From the NCBI RefSeq assembly GCF_030503435.1, contig NZ_JAUKPO010000005.1:186001-250000 (forward strand): a DNA stretch of 64,000 bases, written 5' to 3'. A program made the position numbers and the translations under genes. The notes beneath the pieces are model-generated. The model made no database searches. It saw only the letters and a program-made list of their open reading frames with translations, and had not been told where the DNA came from. Shown piece after piece: positions 44,790 to 52,888 of the stretch; positions within the stretch are counted from its first letter, which is position 1; each line of letters begins with the position of its first letter. The DNA is from Rhodocytophaga aerolata (lineage in GTDB: Bacteria; Bacteroidota; Bacteroidia; Cytophagales; 172606-1).

Positions 44790-45449
44790 ATGACTGAGAT
44801 CGTTACTTCCAAACCAAAAGTAAAGTGGAAAAAAGCGGGAAATTTTTTAGCAAAACAAGCCCTAATTATGTTTGCGCAATTGATTCCGGTTGCCGTTGGG
44901 GTATACCTGGGTATTGTTGCCAGTGATTGGAATGCAGAACAAAAACAAAGAGCTGCACAAAAAGAGTTTCTGAACAATTTACACCTGGAGCTTTTATCCA
45001 ACAAAATGAAAGTAGAAAAAGCTGTTGCCTATCATGCTGCTGCAGTTGCAAATGCAGAAAATTTACAAAAATCGTTGAACCAGGAAACATTGAACAAAGG
45101 TTTCTGGGCAGCCGGTGGATGGGGATTGCTTCAAAACTGGCAAGGTGTGCAAGTTCCTACCTTGGAAAGCTCGGTATACCAAACGGGTATTATTGGGAAT
45201 ACACTTTCAGGTTTAGATTTTAAGACCATTAATACCATTGCACAAGTATATAATTATCAAGCAGATTACAAGCCTTTATCAGAAAAATTGTTTACTGATA
45301 AGATTGTGAATTTAGAGGGTGACGAATCGGCAAGCTATGTTTTGGGAAATTTTGGATGGTTGAAAAGTTTTGTTGAAATCGAAAAAGAACTTTTGTATCA
45401 ATATGACATAAGTTTAAAACACTTAAAAGGTAAAGCAGCAACTTTATAA
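44790..45449 (+). CDS. Single-pass membrane protein (DUF6090-like)
   Basis: 219 aa. A membrane helix at about residues 20-45 (ALIMFAQLIPVAVGVYLGIVAS) is followed by DWNAEQKQRAAQKEFLNNLHLEL and a helical domain (EKAVAYHAAAVANAENLQKS, LESSVYQTGIIGNTLSGLDF). The TM plus DWNxxQKxxxxxxxxLxNL pattern is found in Bacteroidota DUF6090-type proteins of unknown function. It divides the kinase/Thg1 unit from the phosphoesterase/nucleotidyltransferase unit and is read in the opposite direction. Confidence 0.55.
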   Translation: MTEIVTSKPKVKWKKAGNFLAKQALIMFAQLIPVAVGVYLGIVASDWNAEQKQRAAQKEFLNNLHLELLSNKMKVEKAVAYHAAAVANAENLQKSLNQETLNKGFWAAGGWGLLQNWQGVQVPTLESSVYQTGIIGNTLSGLDFKTINTIAQVYNYQADYKPLSEKLFTDKIVNLEGDESASYVLGNFGWLKSFVEIEKELLYQYDISLKHLKGKAATL

Positions 45450-45470
45450 CTTTCTTTCTCTGAACATTTC

Positions 45471-45923
45471 ATGCTGACATCCGAAATTATTCAGCACAGC
45501 CTGCTATTAGTTACTTCTTTTGAAAAAGCAACTGGTAAACAATTGATCCCTTTATCAGCTAACTCAACTGAAACAGCGGAAACCTTATATGCAGCGCCTT
45601 TTGTACTGGTTTCTCATGGAACAGAAGCTGACCCTGTTTTTAACTACGCCAACCTGACAGCTCAACAGCTCTGGGAACTGGATTGGAAAAACTTTATTAA
45701 AATGCCTTCGCGCTTATCTGCCGAAAAAATATCGCAGGCAGAACGGCAAGCCATGCTGGAAGAAGCCCGGAAAAACGGATATATTTCCAATTATCAAGGT
45801 GTACGGATTTCCAGTACAGGCAGGCGGTTTATCATTAAAAATGCCATCTTATGGAATATATACGATGAGCAGGATATCTACTGCGGACAAGCAGCCACTT
45901 TTGCCCAATGGGAATTTCTATAA
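45471..45923 (+). CDS. MEKHLA-domain protein
   Basis: 150 aa, soluble. PAS-like MEKHLA domain across most of the length: PFVLVSHGTEADPVFNYANL, AQQLWELDWKNFIKMPSRLS, SNYQGVRISSTGRRFIIKNA and the ending WNIYDEQDIYCGQAATFAQW. The domain is shared with plant HD-ZIP III proteins and free-standing bacterial proteins; the ligand is unknown. It starts 21 bp after the preceding gene and probably forms a unit with it. It ends 22 bp from the stop of the convergent phosphoesterase. Confidence 0.78.
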   Translation: MLTSEIIQHSLLLVTSFEKATGKQLIPLSANSTETAETLYAAPFVLVSHGTEADPVFNYANLTAQQLWELDWKNFIKMPSRLSAEKISQAERQAMLEEARKNGYISNYQGVRISSTGRRFIIKNAILWNIYDEQDIYCGQAATFAQWEFL

Positions 45924-45945
45924 GCTTCTCGCTACCACGTATAGT

Positions 45946-46593
45946 TTATCGGCTGCCAGTAACAGACTTTTCATATTCAATAACCACAGGTGGATGCGAT
46001 GGGCGGTAACGGATATCCAGATAACTGGCATTAATATAGGTAGTTCCCTCCTGCTCTATTTGCCCATATTGCTCGTGAATATGGCCGAATATATGGTACT
46101 TTGGCCGGATATACGTAATCTTCTTTCTCAAGTCTTCGTCACCTACTGCTATTTCTCTCACCGTCATATCCAGGATACCGGCTGGGGGGCCATGGGTTAC
46201 TACTATATCCGTATCTTCTGAAATGAGTTTCCAGTGTTTGCGGATATCATCTCCGGGGTAGCGGTTAAAAGCCCAGTTGTGATAAAATGGCGTAACTGGT
46301 GATCCCCAAATTTTTATTCCTTCTACTTCTACCATCGAATCGTTCAGGTAGATACAATTCTTCGGTACCATCAATTCAAACAATTCCGGCTCTTTTTCGA
46401 GGTAAAAATCGTGGTTGCCTCCGATAAATAGTTTATAGGGATGTGGTAATTGGCTATACCACGTTAAAAAGTCTTCTATTTCTTCCGCCTTGCCAAGGGT
46501 ACTTATATCTCCGGCATGAATCAGTATGTCTCCTTGCGGTAATTGCAGCGAATGGTGCTGCCCATGTGTATCAGAAATGCAGATTATCCTCAT
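45946..46593 (-). CDS. Calcineurin-like metallophosphoesterase
   Basis: 215 aa from the ATG at 46591-46593 (MRIICISDTHGQH); a longer frame adds five residues without support. All metal motifs are present: SDTHG, ILIHAGDIS, FIGGNHDFYL, VTHGPPAG and IFGHIHEQYG. It resembles MPPED-type small phosphodiesterases. It is 66 bp downstream of the RlaP-type nucleotidyltransferase on the same strand, so it may remove 2',3'-cyclic or 3' phosphates from RNA, but the substrate is not shown by the sequence. Confidence 0.85.
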   Translation of the reverse strand: MRIICISDTHGQHHSLQLPQGDILIHAGDISTLGKAEEIEDFLTWYSQLPHPYKLFIGGNHDFYLEKEPELFELMVPKNCIYLNDSMVEVEGIKIWGSPVTPFYHNWAFNRYPGDDIRKHWKLISEDTDIVVTHGPPAGILDMTVREIAVGDEDLRKKITYIRPKYHIFGHIHEQYGQIEQEGTTYINASYLDIRYRPSHPPVVIEYEKSVTGSR

Positions 46594-46659
46594 AATGTAT
46601 TTGGCCATGGTCCAGAGTCAATGGTCCACAGAAATAGGTCTTTTGTCAGTCAACAGTCA

Positions 46660-47748
46660 TTACTCATTCGTGTCGTACCATTGTTTTCGTAGGTCTACCA
46701 ACAAGGCGTTTACGGCAGCATACGCTGGTTGGTTGGGTAAAAGAGAGTGTTTATATAGCTCTTCCATCTGTCTGGTTTTTTCTTCAGCCATATGTACCAG
46801 TTCTTCATAAGAGAATTCTCCCCGCCTGATCTGTAATAAGAATTCCCGGTTTGGCCGCCTGACCAGTACCTGATGTTGCGTAGCTATTTCGGTAGCCATT
46901 TCTAGCAGCCGGATGGTGTGCATCATATTTTTAGCATCGTAATTTTTACCATGTTGCAAAGTATTGGCATACCGTTCTTCGTTGCGTTTGTCTACCCATT
47001 CCCAATATTCTTTGTAATCTTTACAATAGGTAGAATAGCCATCTTTGTTGAAATACAGGTATGTTGCCGGAACCATTCCTTTCGGTACACTGCTTACGGC
47101 CACATCGTTGGATGCTTCTTTCCGGTATATACCTTTAAATCCTAGCTTATCCTGCCCGTCAGTCAGTTTAGCCTGCAGGTCAATATATATAGCATAGACA
47201 TTCCGCATGTGCGGCACATTTACTAATCCGCAATATTCCTGCGGTACCCCTTCCCTTTCCAGCCACTCTTTAGCTGCTACTGCCTCTGACCCTGAGGTGA
47301 TATAACAAAAATCCAATACATCTTTCCGCTTCTGCTCTACCGGATTCAGGATTTTTTTGTTCAATCCTCTGGCTTTCTGTATCTGGCTGATGGCATATCC
47401 GGCAAAGGTATCTTTGCAGAGTTTAGACAGAAACATTTCCGGTTTAATTAAATTGAAAAGCGAATGTTTGTACAGAATGCAATCTTCCGGTGCGTTGAGC
47501 ATTTCCAGAATATTCGGGTTGTTCCGGTTAAGCAGTTCAATAAACCGTTTCAACTCATAGTACACTACATCATTCGATTCGTTATTAATCTGTTCAATAT
47601 ACCGTAAGCTATAATATTCTTCTTTAGGAAGCACAAATACTCCTTTAATATCAGTGTCAGAAGTGGGTAAATCTGTGCCATAGGCTCTACTCCCAGAAAT
47701 ACATTCAAACAATAGCCAGTTTTGTTGTTTTAGTTCTTCTATGGTCAT
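46660..47748 (-). CDS. RlaP-type nucleotidyltransferase (RNA-repair-associated polymerase-beta fold)
   Basis: 362 aa. The nucleotidyltransferase motif is ISGSRAYGTDLPTSDTDIKGVFV (Gly19-Ser20; Asp31 and Asp33), followed by YELKRFIELLNRNNPNILEM and a helical C-terminal half. The COG3541-like proteins with this arrangement recur beside RNA ligases, Thg1-like enzymes, kinases and phosphoesterases in predicted RNA-repair systems. It may add nucleotides to 3' ends of damaged RNA. First gene of a unit with the phosphoesterase, 1.3 kb from the kinase/Thg1-like pair on the same strand. No RNA ligase is in the window. Confidence 0.8.
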   Translation of the reverse strand: MTIEELKQQNWLLFECISGSRAYGTDLPTSDTDIKGVFVLPKEEYYSLRYIEQINNESNDVVYYELKRFIELLNRNNPNILEMLNAPEDCILYKHSLFNLIKPEMFLSKLCKDTFAGYAISQIQKARGLNKKILNPVEQKRKDVLDFCYITSGSEAVAAKEWLEREGVPQEYCGLVNVPHMRNVYAIYIDLQAKLTDGQDKLGFKGIYRKEASNDVAVSSVPKGMVPATYLYFNKDGYSTYCKDYKEYWEWVDKRNEERYANTLQHGKNYDAKNMMHTIRLLEMATEIATQHQVLVRRPNREFLLQIRRGEFSYEELVHMAEEKTRQMEELYKHSLLPNQPAYAAVNALLVDLRKQWYDTNE

Positions 47749-47840
47749 AGGGTTGATGGGCTAATGTACTGATATGCTCATGGGCCGATGATTTAGTAAG
47801 ACCACTTTAAGAAACAGAATATCTGCAATTTAGCATTTGG

Positions 47841-47889
47841 CTAATAGAAACTGTTAAGTCCTTTGAAAGAACCTAACAGTTTCTATTAG
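47841..47889 (-). terminator. Long inverted repeat after the aldo/keto reductase gene
   Basis: Sixteen-bp perfect arms (47841-47856 and 47874-47889) with a 17-base loop, between the aldo/keto reductase stop and the nucleotidyltransferase start. It is placed as a terminator of the former; no long T-tract follows. Confidence 0.6.
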
Positions 47890-47966
47890 ATAGGTCTACC
47901 TTGTAACAGTTAAGATTCCTCAGTATATGCTATACTAACCAATCAGCATATAACCACATCAGCAAC

Positions 47967-48998
47967 TTACTCTGCTTTCGGAAACCGGTCAGCCATTTGC
48001 CTTTCTACCATCCAGCCCGGATATACCTTTGGCGGTTTACTTACTTCATCGAGTTCTTTCAGGTCTGCATCCGTAAGCTGAAAGGTAGTGGAATGAATGT
48101 TTGATTTTAATTGCTCAGGGGTTTTAGCCCCAATAATGGTACTGGTTACGCCTTTTTGCTGCCGTACCCAGGCTAAAGCTACTTCCGCTGCAGATACGCT
48201 GTACCCCTCTCCAATCCTGTTCAATACATCAATTATATCATAGGCTTTTTCTTTATCTATAACCGGGAAGTCAAAGGTATCTCTGCGGGAACCTCCGCCA
48301 GTATTGCTTTTCTCTCGGCTGAACTTCCCTGATAGAAATCCCCCGGCTAGCGGACTCCAGGGCATAAAACCCAGATTCTGATCTACAGCCAAAGGAATTA
48401 GGTCATGCTCTGCATCCCGGTTAGCAGCCGCATAAAAATACTGCATGGCGACAAATGAATGCCAGCCCTGCTTATTGGCTATGCCTATGGCTTTCATCAC
48501 CATCCAGGCAGGCCAGTTGCATACCCCTACATACCGTACTTTCCCACTTTGCACCAGGTCGTGCAGGGTATGTACAATTTGCTCTACGGAGGTGGCATAA
48601 TCTACCCCATGTACATACAACAGGTCAATATGATCCATTTGAAGCCGCTGCAAGCTTTCTTCCACCGACTGCATCACATGGTATCTGGAAAGCCCTAGCT
48701 GGTTCACTCCTTCTGCCATGCGGCCCCGTACTTTGGTGGCAATAAACAGATTATTCCGGGAAATACCTGTTTGTTTCAGGCTTTCACCCAGCAGCTGTTC
48801 TGATAAGCCAAAAGAATATACATTGGCTGTATCAATAAAATTAATGCCGGCCTCTACCGAGGCTTTTACCAATTGGTTTACTTCGTCCTGGGTTTGCCGG
48901 CCTATAGCTTCCCAGTAGCCTTTGCCTCCAAAGGTCATAGCTCCCAGGCAAAGTTCTGACACCAGTACACCAGTATCAGCTAATACATTGTATTTCAT
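47967..48998 (-). CDS. Aldo/keto reductase
   Basis: 343 aa NADPH-dependent oxidoreductase barrel. Catalytic tetrad in context: Asp and Tyr of FIDTANVYSFGLSEQLLGE, Lys of FIATKVRG and His of DLLYVHGVD; C-terminal cofactor segment STIIGAKTPEQLKSNI. The LGAMTFGG and GVSEQLLG-like pattern places it in the voltage-channel-beta/YajO-like branch; the carbonyl substrate is unknown. It stands alone with its own terminator and has no evident link to the RNA-repair genes. Confidence 0.9.
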   Translation of the reverse strand: MKYNVLADTGVLVSELCLGAMTFGGKGYWEAIGRQTQDEVNQLVKASVEAGINFIDTANVYSFGLSEQLLGESLKQTGISRNNLFIATKVRGRMAEGVNQLGLSRYHVMQSVEESLQRLQMDHIDLLYVHGVDYATSVEQIVHTLHDLVQSGKVRYVGVCNWPAWMVMKAIGIANKQGWHSFVAMQYFYAAANRDAEHDLIPLAVDQNLGFMPWSPLAGGFLSGKFSREKSNTGGGSRRDTFDFPVIDKEKAYDIIDVLNRIGEGYSVSAAEVALAWVRQQKGVTSTIIGAKTPEQLKSNIHSTTFQLTDADLKELDEVSKPPKVYPGWMVERQMADRFPKAE

Positions 48999-49149
48999 AG
49001 GGTTTTAGGGTTTATAAAATGGTTAGAAAATTAATTACACCTATAAATGGGCAAGTTCATCAAGTCAATTATGCTAGCCGGGCAACGTTCCTTCGCTAGA
49101 AACTATGCCCATAATCCGGGTTTTTATATGTTTCCTGTGTTAATAGACG

Positions 49150-49157
49150 TATATTTG
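49150..49157 (+). promoter_or_regulatory. -7 promoter element of the epimerase operon
   Basis: TATATTTG matches TAnnTTTG, about 45 bp before the epimerase ATG. No clear -33 TTTG is seen at the right distance. Confidence 0.4.
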
Positions 49158-49201
49158 GTTTTTCTATTGTATTCAACCAACAGCCTCCGCACAAAACGTA
49201 T

Positions 49202-50215
49202 ATGAAATTAGTCTTACGCAGATTCGACCTGCCTTTACGGCATACCTTCACTATTTCGTATGACTCCAGAGATATTCAGGAAACCCTGATTGTAGAATTG
49301 CAGGAGGGTGGCATCAGCGGGTATGGAGAAGCTACGGCAAATCCCTATTATGGCGTTACCGTGGAAGGCCTGATAGAAGTGCTGGAAAAGCTACGTCCGG
49401 CTATTGAAAATTACACCCTGGAAAGTCCGGAAAACTTCTGGGATTATATGCAGCCTCATTTAAAGGATCATTCTTTTGCCCAATGTGCCCTGGATATGGC
49501 AGCGCATGATTTATACGGAAAAAAACTAGCGAAACCCTTGTATCAGCTTTGGGGCCTAACTACTGAAAAAACACCGCTAACTAATTATACCATTGGTATT
49601 GATTCTATTGAAAAGATGGTATCAAAAATGAAAGAAATGCCCTGGCCCCTGTATAAAATTAAGTTAGGTACGAAAGACGATGTAGCTATTATCCAGGAGC
49701 TTCGCAAACATACCCATGCTACCTTCCGGGTAGATGCCAATTGTGCCTGGGAGGTGGAAGAAACCCTCCGGAATGCAGCTATATTTGCTAAATTAGATGT
49801 GGAATTTATTGAGCAGCCACTAAAAGCGGATAACCTGGCCGGCATGAAAGAAGTATTCAGCCAATCGGTGTTGCCACTGGTGGCCGATGAAAGCTGTATC
49901 GAGGAAAAGGATGTAGCTAAATGTTATGGACATTTTCATGGCATTAATATCAAACTGGTAAAATGTGGGGGCCTTACCCCTGCCCGCCGCATGATTGCCG
50001 AAGCAAAAAAACTGGGCATGAAGGTAATGGTTGGCTGCATGACGGAATCCAGTGTAGGTATTTCAGCTATTGCCCAGCTGCTGCCGATGTTAGATTATGT
50101 AGATATGGATGGCGCTTTGCTGTTGAAAGAAGATATTGCCAGAGGCGTAACCATTCATGATGGCAAAGTAAGGTACCCGGCAACCAATGGCACTGGCGTG
50201 GAACTGCTGAAGTAA
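49202..50215 (+). CDS. Dipeptide epimerase (enolase superfamily)
   Basis: 337 aa. L-Ala-D/L-Glu-type epimerase. N-terminal capping domain (LRRFDLPLRHTFTISYDSRD), then the barrel with catalytic Lys-x-Lys (YKIKLGTKDD), metal ligands in FRVDANCAW, EFIEQPL and VADESC, second base region INIKLVKCGGL, and the specificity loop GCMTESSVGISA with D-M-D-G near the end. It probably recycles murein-derived dipeptides. A NADAR gene starts 13 bp after the stop and an alpha-oxoamine-synthase-like gene follows, making a three-gene unit. Confidence 0.9.
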   Translation: MKLVLRRFDLPLRHTFTISYDSRDIQETLIVELQEGGISGYGEATANPYYGVTVEGLIEVLEKLRPAIENYTLESPENFWDYMQPHLKDHSFAQCALDMAAHDLYGKKLAKPLYQLWGLTTEKTPLTNYTIGIDSIEKMVSKMKEMPWPLYKIKLGTKDDVAIIQELRKHTHATFRVDANCAWEVEETLRNAAIFAKLDVEFIEQPLKADNLAGMKEVFSQSVLPLVADESCIEEKDVAKCYGHFHGINIKLVKCGGLTPARRMIAEAKKLGMKVMVGCMTESSVGISAIAQLLPMLDYVDMDGALLLKEDIARGVTIHDGKVRYPATNGTGVELLK

Positions 50216-50228
50216 ATTCAAACAAACA

Positions 50229-50798
50229 ATGAAATACACTGTAGCTTGGCTTCTAGAGCAATATCAAAAAGACAGTAAAATTAAGTATGTCTTTTTCTGG
50301 GGGCATCAGCCTACAAAAGACGGCAGTATCAGTGAAAGTTGCTTTAGCCAATGGTGGCCATCTCCATTTACGGTAGATGGGATAGCATACAAAACTGCCG
50401 AACACTGGATGATGGCGCAAAAAGCCCGGTTATTCGAAGATCAGCATCAGTTGAACCTTATTCTTACTTGTTCTTCTCCGGCTGAAGCCAAAAAACTAGG
50501 CAGACAAATAGCTAACTTTGATACTAATTTATGGGATCAGCATAAATATGCATTTGTTGTGGAAGGGAACTATCACAAATTCTCCCAGAACGCAAATTTA
50601 CGCACGTTTCTTCTCCATACAGGCGAAAGAGTGTTGGTGGAGGCTAGTCCGGTGGATAGTATTTGGGGAATTGGTATGGCAAAAAATGATGAAGCTATTT
50701 ATGATCCTACGAAGTGGAAAGGAGAAAACTTGTTAGGCTTTGCTTTAATGGAAGTACGTGACCAACTTAAGGCTTTCCAAACAATATCCTACAGTTAG
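50229..50798 (+). CDS. NADAR-family ADP-ribose glycosidase-like protein
   Basis: 189 aa. YbiA/NADAR fold: FFWGHQPTKDGSISESCFSQ, WPSPFTVDGIAYKTAEHWMM, QKARLF, QHKYAFVVEGNYHKFSQNAN, SPVDSIWGIGMAKNDEAIYD and GENLLGFALMEVRDQL. The conserved Glu (TAEHWM) and the DxxWGxG segment match the family. NADAR proteins hydrolyse N-glycosidic ADP-ribose, including ADP-ribosylated guanine in nucleic acid, or act on riboflavin intermediates. It lies within an epimerase unit, 13 bp after it. Proximity to the RNA-repair neighbourhood, 2.5 kb away, could mean a shared nucleic-acid-damage role, which is an inference. Confidence 0.88.
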   Translation: MKYTVAWLLEQYQKDSKIKYVFFWGHQPTKDGSISESCFSQWWPSPFTVDGIAYKTAEHWMMAQKARLFEDQHQLNLILTCSSPAEAKKLGRQIANFDTNLWDQHKYAFVVEGNYHKFSQNANLRTFLLHTGERVLVEASPVDSIWGIGMAKNDEAIYDPTKWKGENLLGFALMEVRDQLKAFQTISYS

Positions 50799-50872
50799 TA
50801 GTAAGGATGACGCTACTGATTATTGAGTTATAAAACATAGTTTCTTTTAGTTACTACCCATTTACTTATCAC

Positions 50873-51931
50873 TTGAACGAGGTTGTACACATAGACCATT
50901 TACCAGGAAGAACACTGACTGTAGAAGGGAAAGAGCACCTCTATTTCAGTGGTACCTCATACCTGGGAATGGCCAGAAATGAAGCTTTTCAAAAGCATCT
51001 ACTGGAAGGAATACGGTTATATGGCTCTAATTATTCCAGTTCCCGCATCTCCAATCTAAAACTCCAGATTTTTGAAGAATCCGAAGCGTATCTGGCTCAG
51101 TTTACCGGAGCAGAAACTGCCCTTACCATGTCCTCCGGCTTTCTTACCGGGCAAATGGTAGTTCGGCTTCTGGAAAATAAAGGCCGATTTCTGTATGCTC
51201 CACGTACGCACCCGGCCCTCTGGCGCACTCAGGCAGATTTTTATGATGGTTCTTTCAATACCTGGGTGGCTACACTCCCGGAAACAATTGGCACTTTTCC
51301 AGAAAACGACCTGATTCTAATCACCAATTCTCTGGACCCACTCCTGGCACAGCCGTATGATTTCAGCTGGGTTGCCCATTTGCCTGCTTCTAAAAGCATT
51401 ACCCTTGTCGTAGATGATTCCCATGGTTTTGGTGTACTAGGAAAAGAAGGAGCAGGTATTTTTTCAAAATTACAGCCGTATACTAATATTCGCCTGCTAG
51501 TACTTTCTTCTCTGGGTAAAGCCTTTGGTATTCCGGGCGGTGTAATTCTGGGTGAGAAAGAAACAATTGACCAATTTAAAGCAAATCCATTTTTTGGGGG
51601 AAGTTCGCCGGTTATTCCAGCGTATTTATATGCCTTTTTGCAATCTAAAGCAATCTACCAGCAAGAACGGGAGAGACTGTTTCAGAACATCCAGTTATTT
51701 ACCAGCCACATTGCAGGCTTGTCCATCTTTGACTACTTTTCCCGGTATCCGGTTTACTACACCCGGCAACACCAACTGTGCACTTATTTAAAAGATAATG
51801 GAGTACTCATTTCCAGCTTTCCCTATCCCTCTCCCCAAGATGACTTAATCACCAGGGTTATTATCAGCAGCCTGCATACGGAAGAAGATATTCATACATT
51901 AGCTAAGTTAATAGAGGAGTTTAGTAGCTGA
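50873..51931 (+). CDS. Alpha-oxoamine synthase-like PLP enzyme (aminotransferase class I/II)
   Basis: 352 aa starting with TTG at 50873 (MNEVVHIDHLPGRT). Fold type I PLP enzyme of the KBL/AONS group: GTSYLGMARNEAFQ, SSRISNLKLQIFEESEAYLA, VVDDSHGFGVLGKEGAG and the PLP Lys216 in SSLGKAFGIPGGV. It could condense an amino acid with an acyl-CoA, but the substrate-defining residues cannot be judged by eye, and Bacteroidota often pair such enzymes with dipeptide epimerases. Third gene of the epimerase-NADAR unit, 75 bp after NADAR. Confidence 0.82.
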   Translation: MNEVVHIDHLPGRTLTVEGKEHLYFSGTSYLGMARNEAFQKHLLEGIRLYGSNYSSSRISNLKLQIFEESEAYLAQFTGAETALTMSSGFLTGQMVVRLLENKGRFLYAPRTHPALWRTQADFYDGSFNTWVATLPETIGTFPENDLILITNSLDPLLAQPYDFSWVAHLPASKSITLVVDDSHGFGVLGKEGAGIFSKLQPYTNIRLLVLSSLGKAFGIPGGVILGEKETIDQFKANPFFGGSSPVIPAYLYAFLQSKAIYQQERERLFQNIQLFTSHIAGLSIFDYFSRYPVYYTRQHQLCTYLKDNGVLISSFPYPSPQDDLITRVIISSLHTEEDIHTLAKLIEEFSS

Positions 51932-52065
51932 GTTTATACACACTATTTGCTTTTTAGCTACCTATTCTACTATGTACGATTCTTGCAGAAACCTCTCATT
52001 TTTTTCTTCTCATCTTCCAACGTTTTTTGCTAAATCTCAAAAATCGCTATATGCTATAAGTCTGG

Positions 52066-52081
52066 CATACAAATTTGTATG
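52066..52081. promoter_or_regulatory. Perfect 16-bp palindrome
   Basis: CATACAAATTTGTATG, fully symmetric, 150 bp upstream of the lipoprotein gene at 52229 and 135 bp after the PLP enzyme. It could be an operator for a dimeric regulator; no protein partner is evident. Confidence 0.35.
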
Positions 52082-52228
52082 TTAGAATTTTTTCGCAAGT
52101 CGGTTTACCTGGTAAATGCATGAGAGTTATCCATAAAAGGCACATCTATAAAACGGGTATTTCAAGCCGACACTGTTACTATGCGCTGGGATGCTACATT
52201 AAGGTGTAAAAAAATTTATTTATAACTT

Positions 52229-52666
52229 ATGAGATCCTTACTGTTATCGCTTATTGCATTTCCTTTACTGTTTTCTTGTAATAATGTAGATGTATCACCC
52301 AAAGAAAAAACAACGGTTGAAACCCAAAAACCTACCACAAACACAGCACAAAGCCCATTGGTAGGTAATTATGTTAAGCTTGCTGATGATGACAGTTCAC
52401 AGCCTATGCCTAGCGTATCGCAATTGGTATTTATTGATGATAAACATCAGTTGATTTTACGTGATCAAGTAGTTGATTTACTCTACACCGGTAATCCTAC
52501 ATATATCTCTACGCAACAAGACTTTCCTTATACGCCAGGCGGCATAGCCAGAGTAGAAATAGGTGGGTTAGCAGATCAAACAACTTACCGGATTAACATT
52601 AGTTACTGGGCTAAGGATGCGAAAAATGGTACGTATACTATGGGCGCTACCTACAGAAAAAATTAG
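52229..52666 (+). CDS. Small predicted lipoprotein
   Basis: 145 aa. Lipobox at LLFSC (Cys about 17) after MRSLLLSLIAFPLLFSCNN, then a Thr/Lys-rich tether (SPKEKTTVETQKPTTNTAQS) and a small beta-sandwich-like domain (LVGNYVKLADDDSSQPMPSV, TYISTQQDFPYTPGGIARVE). The family is not recognised. It is single, with a 21-bp stem terminator directly after. Confidence 0.6.
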   Translation: MRSLLLSLIAFPLLFSCNNVDVSPKEKTTVETQKPTTNTAQSPLVGNYVKLADDDSSQPMPSVSQLVFIDDKHQLILRDQVVDLLYTGNPTYISTQQDFPYTPGGIARVEIGGLADQTTYRINISYWAKDAKNGTYTMGATYRKN

Positions 52667-52678
52667 ACATATAGTATT

Positions 52679-52721
52679 AAACAAAAGTGCCTGTACTGTA
52701 ACAGTACAGGCACTTTTGTTT
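52679..52721 (+). terminator. Strong terminator after the small lipoprotein
   Basis: Nearly continuous stem of about 21 bp (52679-52699 with 52701-52721) with T-rich ends; the inner bases open to give a small loop. Confidence 0.87.
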
Positions 52722-52888
52722 TTGTATAAAGGTATACAAGCTTTATTTATTTACTTAGGCTTTCACAAATTTAATGTACCCTATTTAAGCAGTATAGGCG
52801 ACTTAAGGCATTACTACCTATACTATTGGGCACTTTATCAATTGTTGCGCCATTTTCCTGCATTCGATTGAGTAAAGTCTATATTCTA

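Noticed and set aside
46607-46628. ATGGTCCA repeated at 46607-46614 and 46621-46628 between the nucleotidyltransferase and phosphoesterase genes
   Set aside because: Only two short copies with no third unit or symmetry; likely chance or slippage.
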